Origin: Nocardia pseudobrasiliensis NBRC 108224
Lineage (GTDB): Bacteria; Actinomycetota; Actinomycetes; Mycobacteriales; Mycobacteriaceae
Length of the DNA: 64,000 bases
Direction of reading: 5' to 3'
NCBI RefSeq assembly: GCF_001613105.1
Contig: NZ_BDBS01000003.1
Span: 1 to 64,000 of the forward strand
This document shows, piece after piece, positions 19,002 through 27,484 of the stretch; position 1 is the stretch's first letter; every line of letters starts with the position of its first letter. The position numbers were made by a program, and so were the translations under genes. A model generated the notes under the pieces. That model saw nothing but the letters and a program-made list of their open reading frames with translations. It ran no database searches and had not been told where the DNA came from.

Positions 19002-19617
19002 TCGTGCCCAACTGATATTGGTAACCATCGGGATTGGCGTCGCTGACCGGCACCGGCCAGCGATGCCACAGGCTGCCGTACACCGCGGCCACGATCATGC
19101 CCGGCCCGGTATCGAGCACCCGGGTGCGGATCGTCGTATCCACCGGCACGTCATTGTGTTCCACCAGATCATCGGTGGCGCTGCGCCCATTGGACAGATT
19201 GATCCACACCACCTGCAACCGCGCCCCACCCTGATTCGGCGCGATGGTGCCCGGCCCGCCGAAGAATCCGAACCGGAATCCGTCCAGCCCGAGCGCGATT
19301 CCGGACCCGTACACCCCCGGCCCGTCGCCGCGGCCGATATCGGACTGCGCCGGAATCTGGAACGGCTGCGCGGGCAGGGCGATCGGAGCGGTCAGCGCGG
19401 TGCGACCCGCGGCGATCAACCGATCGACGGCCTGCACGGCGGCCGGATTCCCCGCCGCCGCGACGCGTAGCCGCTGCATCGCCTGCTGCCAATCCATTTG
19501 CACCGCGCCCGTTCCCGGCACATCGGCACTCGCGAAACCGGCCGGGCCGACGGTCAGAGCGGCCGCGGTCATCAGGCCCGCGGCGACACGGGCCGAACGA
19601 ACACCCCACTGGTACAT
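18967..19617 (-). CDS. Secreted protein of unknown function
   Basis: 216 residues with a signal peptide (MYQWGVRSARVAAGLMTAAALT, then AGFASADVPG). The mature domain has a helical front (MDWQQAMQRLRVAAAGNPAAVQ, broken here at 20) and a beta-rich back with WINLSNGRSATDDLVEHN and HRWPVPVSDANPDGYQY. The ATG has a strong GGAGGAG site. I know no function; it looks like an exported actinobacterial protein with a beta-sandwich domain. Confidence 0.75.
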   Translation of the reverse strand: MYQWGVRSARVAAGLMTAAALTVGPAGFASADVPGTGAVQMDWQQAMQRLRVAAAGNPAAVQAVDRLIAAGRTALTAPIALPAQPFQIPAQSDIGRGDGPGVYGSGIALGLDGFRFGFFGGPGTIAPNQGGARLQVVWINLSNGRSATDDLVEHNDVPVDTTIRTRVLDTGPGMIVAAVYGSLWHRWPVPVSDANPDGYQYQLGTISVPSFGAVYN

Positions 19618-19700
19618 GACAGATCTCCTCCCGTAGAAACAACTGCTCAGCGTGCGGGACCTCGTCACGGGAGACCATAACCCACACTCCCGCCCCGGCC

Positions 19701-19731
19701 TTGCACCTCACGCGGCGTGAGGCTCTACGGT
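19701..19731 (+). promoter_or_regulatory. MerR-type promoter in front of a decayed merR gene
   Basis: TTGCAC (19701-19706) and TACGGT (19726-19731) lie 19 bases apart, with the dyad CTCACG-CGG-CGTGAG at 19707-19721 between them. This is the canonical layout of a promoter activated by its own MerR regulator. The GTG of the broken merR starts 8 bases after the -10. Confidence 0.6.
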
Positions 19732-19738
19732 CACAGGT

Positions 19739-19818
19739 GTGACGAACTCCGACGATCCCGCGCAATCGGTGAACCGGCGGCCGCGACCGGGCTGACCGTG
19801 CGCACCCCGCATCGCTAC
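19739..19818 (+). pseudogene. MerR-family regulator remnant (frameshifted, truncated)
   Basis: GTG 19739 begins a frame that stops after 18 codons. In the neighbouring frame 19771-19830 reads EPAAATGLTVRTPHRYEQPG, matching the MerR helix-turn-helix signature ATGLTVRTLHHYE. A single-base loss near 19769 would restore one frame through the HTH. After the HTH the gene is lost, replaced by the 3' end of the convergent cupin gene. A MerR-type promoter lies just upstream. Confidence 0.6.
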
Positions 19819-20231
19819 GAGCAGCCCGGGGCCGGGGCGTCCTCGGCCAGCGGGCTGCCGGTGGGCAGGACGTAGAGCACATCCAGGATCAGTGGATCGG
19901 CGGCCTCGTTGCGGCCGATGTGAATGTAGTTGGGGCGCTCGGTGAACAGATCGCCGGTGGGGTGTTCGCCGTCGGAGCCGCAGGTCGAATCGTAGTGCGA
20001 CAGATGTCCGGAGCGGACGGCCGCGTAGAGGGTGCCGTCGTGGTAGTGCCAGCCGGTGGATCCGCCCGGGGCGATGGTGATCTCGCGCAGGATGTAGTCG
20101 ATGCCGCCGAAGGTGTACTGCGCGAGGATGACCCCGCTCACACCGGTCGCCGGGGTCGCCGACGCGGCCGTCGCCGATCCGGCCACCGCGATCGCCGCCA
20201 AAACGCCCACTGCCCCGAATCGCCACGTCAT
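19815..20231 (-). CDS. Secreted cupin-domain protein
   Basis: 138 residues. A signal peptide (MTWRFGAVGVLAAIAVAGS, cleavage after SATAASA) precedes a small cupin barrel with APGGSTGWHYHDGTLYAAV and a later NYIHIG; the two His of HYH and the later His could bind metal. Cupins range from enzymes to binding proteins; the role here is unknown. An in-frame upstream ATG at 20264 is less likely because it would lengthen the signal peptide. Its 3' end runs over the merR remnant. Confidence 0.78.
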   Translation of the reverse strand: MTWRFGAVGVLAAIAVAGSATAASATPATGVSGVILAQYTFGGIDYILREITIAPGGSTGWHYHDGTLYAAVRSGHLSHYDSTCGSDGEHPTGDLFTERPNYIHIGRNEAADPLILDVLYVLPTGSPLAEDAPAPGCS

Positions 20232-20360
20232 GAGCGTCAGCGTAATGCGCGACGATGCCCCCAATAAGCCGTGTTGACGGATTCGTCGGCCCCCGGACGA
20301 TTGTCGAGCCGATCGGTCGGGTAATCCCCGAGCAAGCTGGTTCGGTATAAGCGGAAAGGG

Positions 20361-20900
20361 GTGGTCATTGTGGCCCGGGCCGCAGACAACGCCGCGGACT
20401 TACTCGAGCGACAGCATCGGCGAATCGAGGGTCTGCTCGCGGAGGTACGCGCGAGCGGTGATCCGGAGACGTCGTTCGCCGAATTGGTCCGGCTGATCGC
20501 CGCGCACGAGAGTGTCGAGGAATCGCTGGTGCATTCGGCCGCCGACCGCTCCGGCGTCGAATGCACCGACGCGCGCCTGTGTGAGGAGAAGCAGGTGCTC
20601 GACACCCTCGCCGAACTCTACGAGCTCGGTGTGAGGCATCCGGAATTCGGCCGCCGATTCGAGGCGTTCGCGGATATGGTGTCGATGCATCTGGCCTCCG
20701 AGGAGGTGCAGGAACTGCCGACGCTGCGCGAAGACGCTACCGCCGACGACGCCAAACGCATCGCGGCGGCGATCGAACTGGTCGAAACCTTCATCCCCCC
20801 ACGCGGATCCGCCGAGGGCGCGCGCCCGACCGTCGCCCCACCGCTGCCGCTGTTCTCCCGATTGTGCGACGCGGTCGACGCCGGGCTGGGCACCGCCTGA
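20361..20900 (+). CDS. Hemerythrin HHE-domain protein
   Basis: 179 residues, mostly helical, with the hemerythrin ligand pattern: His in LLERQHRRI, His and Glu in IAAHESVEESLVHS and HLASEEVQELP. A nonhaem diiron site for O2 or NO handling is implied, as in cation-binding HHE proteins of mycolata. The start could be GTG 20361 or GTG 20370, the latter better placed after GAAAGG. A strong hairpin follows the gene. Confidence 0.85.
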   Translation: MVIVARAADNAADLLERQHRRIEGLLAEVRASGDPETSFAELVRLIAAHESVEESLVHSAADRSGVECTDARLCEEKQVLDTLAELYELGVRHPEFGRRFEAFADMVSMHLASEEVQELPTLREDATADDAKRIAAAIELVETFIPPRGSAEGARPTVAPPLPLFSRLCDAVDAGLGTA

Positions 20901-20940
20901 GGCCCGCTCGAATCCGCGTGCGCCCCAACACGACACGAAC

Positions 20941-20974
20941 GCGCCCCGCCGGAAATCGACTCCGGGCGGGGCGC
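20941..20974. terminator. Bidirectional terminator-like GC hairpin
   Basis: GCGCCCCGCC at 20941-20950 pairs perfectly with GGCGGGGCGC at 20965-20974, and an inner GGA/TCC extends the stem to 13 bp with one bulged G and a 7-base loop. It lies between the convergent hemerythrin and lsr2 genes. There is no U-tract, as is common in actinobacteria. Confidence 0.65.
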
Positions 20975-20989
20975 GGGGCGGCGTGCGGA

Positions 20990-21319
20990 CTAGGCGCTGG
21001 CCTTCTCGTAGGCGGCGACCACATCGGCCTGGATGCGGCCGCGATCGGAGACGTCGTAACCGTTCTTGCGCGCCCAGGCGCGAATGGCGGCGGTCTGCTC
21101 GCGGGCGGCGGCCGGGCGGGCCGGGGCGGCCACGCGGCTGCGGCCGACCTTACGACCCTGCTGGGCCCACGGTTCGAAGATCTCGCGCAGCCGCCCCGCG
21201 TTCAGCATCGACAGATCGATCTCGTATTCGACGCCGTCGAGCGCGAACGACACCGTCTCCTCGGCGGGTGATTTGCCGTCGAAATCATCGACGAGTTCGA
21301 CAACGACCTTGCGGGCCAT
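20990..21319 (-). CDS. lsr2: Lsr2-family nucleoid-associated protein
   Basis: 109 residues. The N-terminal dimerisation domain starts [20 protein letters not shown], and the C-terminal DNA-binding domain contains [18 protein letters not shown] with the RGR minor-groove clamp at residues 93-95. Lsr2 bridges DNA and silences AT-rich and acquired genes (H-NS analogue). It is slightly shorter than M. tuberculosis Lsr2 (112). Nocardiae often carry more than one copy, so this may not be the only one. Confidence 0.95.
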   Translation of the reverse strand: MARKVVVELVDDFDGKSPAEETVSFALDGVEYEIDLSMLNAGRLREIFEPWAQQGRKVGRSRVAAPARPAAAREQTAAIRAWARKNGYDVSDRGRIQADVVAAYEKASA

Positions 21320-21576
21320 GATGATTCCCTTCGTAGTCGATAGTGCCGAGGCCGAAACGCGTGGTACCCAGGGCTATCGTCCGCTATTTCCGGCCTGAAC
21401 CGTAGCATCCCGACATCGGGGACTACCAAGGCATACGCCCCACCCTATGCGGCGGTGAATATCTCGGCGGTTTCGTGGTGTTCGGTCCGCTGGTTCACGC
21501 GGCTTTCATCGGCCCTTCACAGCCGAGGTGCGATACTGATCTCGTTCGTTATCGGGCTATTCCGAGGTGGAGTGCC

Positions 21577-22500
21577 ATGCGTGATCGGGTCACTCCCGCC
21601 GCGACCGTTCTGTCGGCCGATACCTGGGGTATCGCCGGACCGGATTTCCTGCTGATCTATGTGCTGCTCGCGGTGTTCGCCCTGTGTACGGGTTTCGTAC
21701 TGCGGGCGCGGGCGACCAGGACGTCGAGCGAGCGGGTCGAGATCTGGCTCAATCCGGTGGAGACGGCGATGCTGTTCGACGATCGCCGCGCGGTCCTGGC
21801 CGGGCTGGCGGAACTACGCAGCGGACAAATGATCGACTCGGCCGGAAATCCGTGCCGCCCACCGGGTCCGGCCGCGGATCCGCTGGTCAAGGCGCTCTAC
21901 GATCGGTTGAACACGCCCGGCCGCCGCGATGTCGCGAGCCTGGGCGTCGCCGTCGCCCCGGCGCTGGCGCGGCTGCGGCAGCGGCTGGTGGAACGCGGCC
22001 TGCTGTCCGGGCCCGAGCAGCAGTTGACGCTGCTGCTGGCCGCGCTTCCGGCGGTGGTGGTTTTCGCGATCGGCCTCGCGCGGATCGTCGCGGGACTGGC
22101 CAACGGCCGATCGGTGGGATTTCTGATCTTTCTGGTGATCGCGCTGCTGGTCCTCACCATTCCGGTGATCCGACCGGCCCGGCTCACCCCGGCGGGTAAG
22201 GCCGCGCTGCGGGAGGCGAACCTGCGCAACAGCCATCTACGGCCGTCGAACGCCCCGGCCTTCGCGACCTACGGCCCCGCGAGCGCGGCCATGGCGGCCG
22301 CGCTGTTCGGAGCCGCGGCGATCTGGTCGCTGGATCCCGCCCTGGCCTCCGCGACGGGCGCCATGGCCCCGGTCTCCGGCGGTTCGGACATCTCCTCGGG
22401 CGACAGCTGTTCCAGCGGCGACAGCGGAAGCAGTTGCAGCGGGAGCAGTTGCGGTGGTGGCGGTTGCGGCGGCGGCTGTGGCGGGGGTTGCGGTGGTTGA
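21577..22500 (+). CDS. TIGR04222-type membrane protein with Gly/Ser/Cys-rich tail
   Basis: 307 residues. An N-terminal membrane helix (about 20-42), a cytoplasmic domain with EIWLNPVETAMLFDDRRAVL, two adjacent membrane helices (about 155-205) and another at about 235-255 are followed by a 40-residue low-complexity tail. The tail holds six cysteines among Gly/Ser, ending in CGGGCGGGCGG. This is the TIGR04222 layout. The GAGGTGGAG site fixes ATG 21577. It overlaps the DUF692 gene by 8 nt, so the tail is the likely substrate of that enzyme; this is inferred. Confidence 0.87.
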   Translation: MRDRVTPAATVLSADTWGIAGPDFLLIYVLLAVFALCTGFVLRARATRTSSERVEIWLNPVETAMLFDDRRAVLAGLAELRSGQMIDSAGNPCRPPGPAADPLVKALYDRLNTPGRRDVASLGVAVAPALARLRQRLVERGLLSGPEQQLTLLLAALPAVVVFAIGLARIVAGLANGRSVGFLIFLVIALLVLTIPVIRPARLTPAGKAALREANLRNSHLRPSNAPAFATYGPASAAMAAALFGAAAIWSLDPALASATGAMAPVSGGSDISSGDSCSSGDSGSSCSGSSCGGGGCGGGCGGGCGG

Positions 22501-23356
22501 GTCACCGCTGCCGCGAGCGGCGCTCGGCATCGGCTGGCGGCGCGAGATCTGCGGATTCGTCGCCGATCTGGACGGGCTCGGATTCTGCGAGGTGATCGCC
22601 GAGACACTGCCCTCGCGTCGACGCCGGGGCACGACCGAGGTGACGCCGCCGCCTGAGCTGACGGCGCTGCGCGAGCGCGGCATACCCGTGGTGCCGCACG
22701 GTGTTTCACTGTCGCTCGGCGGCGCGGAGCCGGTGCAGCCGCAGCGCGTCGCCCATCTCGCCGCGGCCGCGCGCGCCGTGCGGGCCCCGCTGGTGAGCGA
22801 GCACATCGCGTTCGTGCGCGCGGGCGGAGTCGAGGCCGGACATCTGTTGCCGGTGCCCCGCACCCACGAGGCGCTCGAGGCCCTGGCGCACAACATCTCC
22901 CGCACCCGGGCCGAACTGGACGTGCCGCTGGCGGTGGAGAATATCGCGGCGCTGTTCGACTGGCCCACCGCCGAATTCACCGAGGCGGAGTTCCTGAGCG
23001 AACTGGTGGACCGCACGGGGGTGTATCTGCTGATCGATATCGCCAATGTCTACGCCAACGCGCGCAATCGCGACCGCGATCCGCTCGCCGAGCTCAGCCG
23101 CCTGCCCGCCGAACGCATCGCCTACTGCCATGTGGCGGGCGGCCGCGAATCCGGCGGCCGCTATCACGACACCCACGCCGATCCGGTGCCCGCCGAGGTG
23201 CTCGCGCTGGTCTCCGATTTCGTTGCGCGCCATCCCGTTCCGCTCATGCTCGAACGCGACGACAACTATCCGTCCGCGGCCGAACTGCTCGCCGAACTCG
23301 ACGCGCTGGCCGCCGCCGCGGGCCGCCCCGCGCCCACTTCCCTGGCGACGCGATGA
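22493..23356 (+). CDS. DUF692 / MNIO-family multinuclear iron enzyme
   Basis: 287 residues from GTG 22493, overlapping the preceding stop. TIM-barrel DUF692 features are GIGWRREI, VVPHGVSLSLGG, LVSEHIAFVR, LAVENIAALFDW, LLIDIANVYANA, AYCHVAGG with DTHADPVP, and LMLERDDNYPS. His, Glu, Asp and Asn in these motifs match the metal ligands of MbnB and TglH, which oxidise cysteines in peptides. By context it should act on the Cys-rich tail of the upstream membrane protein. The gene overlaps the next by 4 nt. Confidence 0.9.
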   Translation: MVESPLPRAALGIGWRREICGFVADLDGLGFCEVIAETLPSRRRRGTTEVTPPPELTALRERGIPVVPHGVSLSLGGAEPVQPQRVAHLAAAARAVRAPLVSEHIAFVRAGGVEAGHLLPVPRTHEALEALAHNISRTRAELDVPLAVENIAALFDWPTAEFTEAEFLSELVDRTGVYLLIDIANVYANARNRDRDPLAELSRLPAERIAYCHVAGGRESGGRYHDTHADPVPAEVLALVSDFVARHPVPLMLERDDNYPSAAELLAELDALAAAAGRPAPTSLATR

Positions 23357-23667
23357 GCGAACCCACCCTCGCCGAACAGCAGCGGGCCCTGGTACGCGCA
23401 CTCGTGGCGGGCGGTCCGCCGCCGCCGGGTTTCGATCCCGGCGACCTCACCGCCACCGCCCATGCCCTGCTGCACAAGCGCGCCGGAGAGGTCGCGCGCC
23501 GTTATCCGCTGCTGGCGCACGCCCGCGGCGCGACGTTCACCGCCGATTTCATCGCCTGGGCCCGCGACCACCCGAAGACGACAACGGCCGCCGATGCCGC
23601 CGCCTTCGCCGCGCACACCGGAGCGCCTCCGCCGAAACCCCGGCGGCGCAACCCGTTTCGCCGCTGA
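23353..23667 (+). CDS. SCO6045-like partner protein of the DUF692 enzyme
   Basis: 104 residues. It begins SEPTLAEQQRALVRALVAGG, with PPPPGFDP, then HALLHKRAGEVARRYPLL and FTADFIAWARDHP, a pattern shared with the small proteins that follow DUF692 in actinobacteria (SCO6045-like). The C-terminus is basic (PPPKPRRRNPFRR). ATG overlaps the DUF692 stop (ATGA), so the two are translationally coupled. It may act like MbnC or other MNIO partners that recognise the substrate; this is inference. Confidence 0.75.
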   Translation: MSEPTLAEQQRALVRALVAGGPPPPGFDPGDLTATAHALLHKRAGEVARRYPLLAHARGATFTADFIAWARDHPKTTTAADAAAFAAHTGAPPPKPRRRNPFRR

Positions 23668-24063
23668 TCAGGGCAGCACGAGACAGGCCGAACCGGCATT
23701 GATCCCGGTCCCGACCTGCAATGTGATCTCCGGCCCACCGGCGGAGGTCTGATACGCCACGATCCGATGCGCCCCCGGCCGCGTCGGCGTCCAACGCACG
23801 GTCGCGACTCCGTTGACCGAATCGACGTAATTGCTCGGCGCGAAGGTCGCCGCCTCGGTGAAGTCGTAGAACGACACCTTCGCGCCGGTATTGGTGGCCG
23901 CGGTCAGCTGATAGGAGCACGACGTCCCATACCTGCTCGACGGCCCCCAACTGAGCCCGGGATCGGCCGTCAGACTCGTAACATCCGCGGCGGCCGCGGG
24001 AGCCAATGCGATGAGCAGCCCCGCGGCGGCGGCGAGAAGGATGGGTGCGGACACGCGAATCAT
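23668..24063 (-). CDS. Secreted Ig-like fold protein
   Basis: 131 residues. The signal peptide (MIRVSAPILLAAAAGLLIAL, cleaved after APAAAA) is followed by a beta-sandwich with SYQLTAATNTGAKVSFYDF, GVATVRWTPTRPGAHRIVAY and two cysteines that could form a disulfide (GTSCSYQ and SACLVLP). It resembles Ig-like repeats of secreted actinobacterial proteins. Start ATG 24063 has AAGGGA upstream. It is convergent with the DUF692 operon, with touching ends. Confidence 0.75.
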   Translation of the reverse strand: MIRVSAPILLAAAAGLLIALAPAAAADVTSLTADPGLSWGPSSRYGTSCSYQLTAATNTGAKVSFYDFTEAATFAPSNYVDSVNGVATVRWTPTRPGAHRIVAYQTSAGGPEITLQVGTGINAGSACLVLP

Positions 24064-24164
24064 GATCGAATCCCTTGTGCGAACGAACAACAGATCCCCG
24101 GCCCGGTTCTACGATACGGGTTCGTTTGCCACCGGCGGAAGTTCGATCTCATTTCGACCGGAAT

Positions 24165-25094
24165 TCAGACCCGCCCGACCCGAATCCGCGCGCGCAGCAG
24201 TGCGACCAGGGTGTAGAGCCACGCGGCCACGGCCACGAACAACAGAATCCGGCCCAGCGCCGACAGGCCGGGTACATCGATGACTCCCGCGGTGGTGTAG
24301 ACCGCCACCGCGGTCATTCCGAGCGGGAAGACCGTCGCCCAGCGCCGGATGTCGTAATCGGGCCGGGGCCGGGCGAATTCGGCCAGCAGCAGGATCACAT
24401 AGCCGATCAGGTTGAGCGCCAACAGGATCAGCGTGAGAACGCGCAGTACGTGATGTGCGGTCCCGGTCCAGTGCGCCCCGAGCAGTTCCGCACCCGCCAG
24501 CGCCGAAATCGCCAGCGCGCCCGCCGCGACCCACTGATCACCGCGACCGGTCCACACCTGCCGCAGATCGAAATGGCCGAACGCCAACCCGCACAGCACC
24601 AGCCCGCCGCACCAGAACACCAGCCCCACCCAGTCCAGCCAGGACGCGTGATCGCGCGCGGCCAGCGTCGCCGACAGCACCGCGATGCCCTGAGTCGAGA
24701 CGCACACAAGAAACGCCGCGCCGGGCATGCGCGCACCCCAGCGCCGAATCACGAAGGCCAGCAGCAGCGGCCACACCGCAACCGCGATCACCAGCGCGAA
24801 TACCGCGAGCACCGACCAGCCGAGTAGCGCGAGGCGAGTGCCCAGCACGGTGGTCGCGGCGACGGCCGTCAGCGCGGGCGGGGTGTCCGCCTCGCTGCGC
24901 CAGCGATCCTGATCACTCAGCAAACGCACGGTGAAGTCCGCGGCGAGCACCAGCCAGGCCCCGGCCGCGAGCACCAGCCACAGCACCGACAACACCTCGA
25001 AATCGGTGAGATGCAATCCGATCGAAATGATTCCGGTGGCCATGACGAACGATCCGGCCGCCGGGGCCAGGTCCCGCCACCATCGCTGTGCCAC
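24165..25094 (-). CDS. TehA/SLAC1-family transporter
   Basis: 309 residues with about ten membrane helices. The start AQRWWRDLAPAAGSFVMATGI and the internal LDWVGLVFWCGGLVLCGLAFG fit the tellurite-resistance/dicarboxylate (TehA/Mae1/SLAC1) family, which forms anion channels or C4-dicarboxylate carriers. The substrate is unknown. Start GTG 25094 begins the first conserved motif. The narI remnant lies directly upstream on the other strand. Confidence 0.82.
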   Translation of the reverse strand: MAQRWWRDLAPAAGSFVMATGIISIGLHLTDFEVLSVLWLVLAAGAWLVLAADFTVRLLSDQDRWRSEADTPPALTAVAATTVLGTRLALLGWSVLAVFALVIAVAVWPLLLAFVIRRWGARMPGAAFLVCVSTQGIAVLSATLAARDHASWLDWVGLVFWCGGLVLCGLAFGHFDLRQVWTGRGDQWVAAGALAISALAGAELLGAHWTGTAHHVLRVLTLILLALNLIGYVILLLAEFARPRPDYDIRRWATVFPLGMTAVAVYTTAGVIDVPGLSALGRILLFVAVAAWLYTLVALLRARIRVGRV

Positions 25095-25169
25095 CGGCCC
25101 AGTGTAGGAGCAACCGCCCCGCGATCCCGGGCGTGTTCTCCAGCGGGTCGCGCGGGCCCCGTGCCTACA

Positions 25170-25350
25170 TGGGTGGCCGACGGCACGCTCATGCTCGACG
25201 TGCCGACCTCGTATCAGATCCACGCCGTGATCGGCATGCCGCTCATCGCGCTGGTGCCGTCCACGCGGCTGGTGCACATCTTCTCCCGCCGCATCGCCGA
25301 ACGCGCGCCGCGCCGGGGCTGGGAGCCGATCGATCACCGAGGTTGTCACC
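25170..25350 (+). pseudogene. narI (nitrate reductase gamma subunit) C-terminal remnant
   Basis: On the plus strand 25176-25350 reads DGTLMLDVPTSYQIHAV, then IALVPSTRLVHIFS and PRRGWEPI. These match the end of NarI: the YQ(I/V)H haem-ligand helix, F/STRLVH and the PRRGWEP C-terminus, with the segment between the last two shortened. No start, no first four helices and no narGHJ are present. The fragment sits between the transporter and polymerase genes. Confidence 0.65.
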
Positions 25351-25371
25351 CCTCGGTGCGAGACTCTGCCC

Positions 25372-27030
25372 ATGAGATGGGCGGTGGCGCGGACGAGCGA
25401 CGGTGGCGCATGCCTGTGTCCCCTCGACCCCGACGGCCGCCCCGCGGGCCCGGTGCTGCACGAGCCCTCGCTCACCGCGGCCGTCGCGGCGCGGCCCGAG
25501 GTCGAGCGCTGGGTCTGGCGATCCACCGCAGAGATCTACCGGCATCTGCTGGCGGCCGGAGTGCGGGTCGAACGCTGCTACGACGTGGAGGCCGCCGAGG
25601 CGCTGCTCATCGGGCACGAGGAAGGGCAAGCGGGCCAAGCCCGTTCGCTGGCGGCCGCGTGGGCGCGGCTGCGCGGGCTGCCCGTTCCACCCGACGCGCC
25701 GATTCGTTCCGCAGAGACCCAGCCGTCGCTGTTCGAATCCGGTCCGGTGCCGCTGCCGTCGGGTATCGATGAGTTCACCGCCCTGCTCGAGGTCTACGCC
25801 GGACAGTTGACCCGCACCGCGAGGGCCGAGCATCCCGATCGGATGCGGTTGCTGCTGGCCGCCGAATCGGCGGGCATGCTGGTGGCCGCGGAGCTGTCGC
25901 GCACGGGCATCCCCTGGCACGCCGACGTGCACCGCGCGGTGCTGGACGAGCTGCTGGGCGAGCGCTTCCCCGGCGGCGGGGAACCGCGCCGGATGGCCGA
26001 ACTGGCCGACGAGGTGTCGCGGGCCTTCGGCGCACGGGTGCGTCCCGATCTGCCCAACGAGATCATCCGGGCTTTCAATCGCGCCGGAATCCAGTTGTCC
26101 TCCACCCGCAAATGGGAATTGCAGCGCATCGATCACCCCGCGGTCGCGCCGCTGCTGGCCTACAAGTCGCTGTATCGGCTCTACACCGCCAATGGTTGGT
26201 CCTGGCTCGAGCAGTGGGTGCACGAGGGGCGGTTTCGGCCCGAATATCTGCCCGGCGGAACGGTTTCCGGCCGCTGGACAACCAATGGCGGTGGGGCGCT
26301 GCAGATTCCCAAGGTGATCCGGCGCGCGGTGCGCGCGGACCCCGGCTGGCGGCTGGTGGTCGCCGATGCCGCGCAGATGGAACCGCGCGTGCTGGCGGCG
26401 ATTTCGCGCGATCCGGGCCTGATGCAGGTCGCCGGGCGCAGCGACGATTTATACGCGGATCTGGCGGCCCAGGTGTTCGGCGGCGATCGCGCCCAGGCCA
26501 AACTCGGCATGCTGGGCGCGATCTACGGGCAGACCTCCGGCGACGCGCTCACCCATATGGCCGAACTGCGCCGCCGATTCCCCGCCGCGATCGCCTACGT
26601 CGACGAGGCGGCGCGCGCGGGCGAGGAGGGCCGGTTGGTGCGCACCTGGCTGGGCCGGACCTGTCCGCCGGTGTCGGCGGGTGCGCCCGAGGAGGATTCC
26701 GAAGCGCCCACCGGTTATGGCAGCACCTCCGCGGCCCGGGCCCGGGGGCGCTTCACCCGCAATTTCGTGGTGCAGGGCAGCGCCGCGGACTGGGCGCTGC
26801 TGGTCCTGGCCGCACTGCGCAGCACCATGGCGCAGCGGGGACTTCGCGCCGAGATGGTGTTCTTCCAGCACGACGAGGTGATCGTGCACTGCCCCGAGGA
26901 GGAGGCGGACACGATCGCCGCGGCGATCGTGTCCGCCTCCGAAACCGCGGCCCGGCTGGCCTTCGGGCCCACCCCCGTGCGCTTCCCGTTCACCACGGCG
27001 ATCGTGGAATGCTATTGGGACGCAAAATAA
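25372..27030 (+). CDS. Bifunctional 3'-5' exonuclease/DNA polymerase (PolA-like)
   Basis: 552 residues. The C-terminal half is a family A polymerase core: motif A VVADAAQMEPRVLA with catalytic Asp332, motif B AKLGMLGAIYGQTSGDA and motif C QHDEV with Asp501. The N-terminal half is a degenerate exonuclease-like domain. It lacks the 5' nuclease of PolA and matches the shorter second PolA-like protein of mycolata, whose role in repair or damage tolerance is not settled. ATG 25372 gives the expected start (MRWAVART). Confidence 0.88.
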   Translation: MRWAVARTSDGGACLCPLDPDGRPAGPVLHEPSLTAAVAARPEVERWVWRSTAEIYRHLLAAGVRVERCYDVEAAEALLIGHEEGQAGQARSLAAAWARLRGLPVPPDAPIRSAETQPSLFESGPVPLPSGIDEFTALLEVYAGQLTRTARAEHPDRMRLLLAAESAGMLVAAELSRTGIPWHADVHRAVLDELLGERFPGGGEPRRMAELADEVSRAFGARVRPDLPNEIIRAFNRAGIQLSSTRKWELQRIDHPAVAPLLAYKSLYRLYTANGWSWLEQWVHEGRFRPEYLPGGTVSGRWTTNGGGALQIPKVIRRAVRADPGWRLVVADAAQMEPRVLAAISRDPGLMQVAGRSDDLYADLAAQVFGGDRAQAKLGMLGAIYGQTSGDALTHMAELRRRFPAAIAYVDEAARAGEEGRLVRTWLGRTCPPVSAGAPEEDSEAPTGYGSTSAARARGRFTRNFVVQGSAADWALLVLAALRSTMAQRGLRAEMVFFQHDEVIVHCPEEEADTIAAAIVSASETAARLAFGPTPVRFPFTTAIVECYWDAK

Positions 27031-27468
27031 TCAGGCGTACGGATCGGTGATCTCCCGCAGCCGGTTCAAGATCGTGCGCAGCTGACCCATCTGCCGCGCG
27101 CCCAGATGTTCGCCCCATTCGGCCTGCACCCGCGCGGCCTCGGCATTGGCGATCTCGACCCCGCGCCGACCGCGCTCGGACAGCCGGATCAGCCGGGCGC
27201 GACCGTCGGTCGGATCGGGCGCCCGCTCGACGTATCGCGTGCGTTCGAGCTGATCGACGAGAAAACCCGCGGTCTGCTTGGTCACCTGCGACTGTTCGGC
27301 CAGATCGGTGAGCCGGGTGCCCCGCGGCCCGATCCGGGCCAGCAGCCTGGCCTGCGCGAGCGTGATATCACCGAACCCGCCCGCGGCCAGCGCGGCGAAG
27401 ACCCGGTTCTCCATCGCGCGATACGGAATGAACATCAGCACTCCGACATTCAGCTCGTTCTCGGTCAC
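27031..27468 (-). CDS. MarR-family transcriptional regulator
   Basis: 145 residues. The winged helix has LTDLAEQSQVTKQTAGFLVD and the wing RAPDPTDGRARLIRLSERG. GTG 27468 sits five bases after AGGAG; GTG 27474 is an alternative. It is divergent from the TIGR03083 protein, and the gap holds two tandem operators, so it likely represses itself and that gene. The ligand is unknown. Confidence 0.9.
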   Translation of the reverse strand: MTENELNVGVLMFIPYRAMENRVFAALAAGGFGDITLAQARLLARIGPRGTRLTDLAEQSQVTKQTAGFLVDQLERTRYVERAPDPTDGRARLIRLSERGRRGVEIANAEAARVQAEWGEHLGARQMGQLRTILNRLREITDPYA

Positions 27469-27484
27469 GGGCACTCCTTGTGGC

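Noticed and set aside
22237..23046. Minus-strand frame opposite the TIGR04222/DUF692 genes
   Set aside because: Ser/Ala/Thr-rich shadow frame without family motifs; the plus-strand genes have full domain support.
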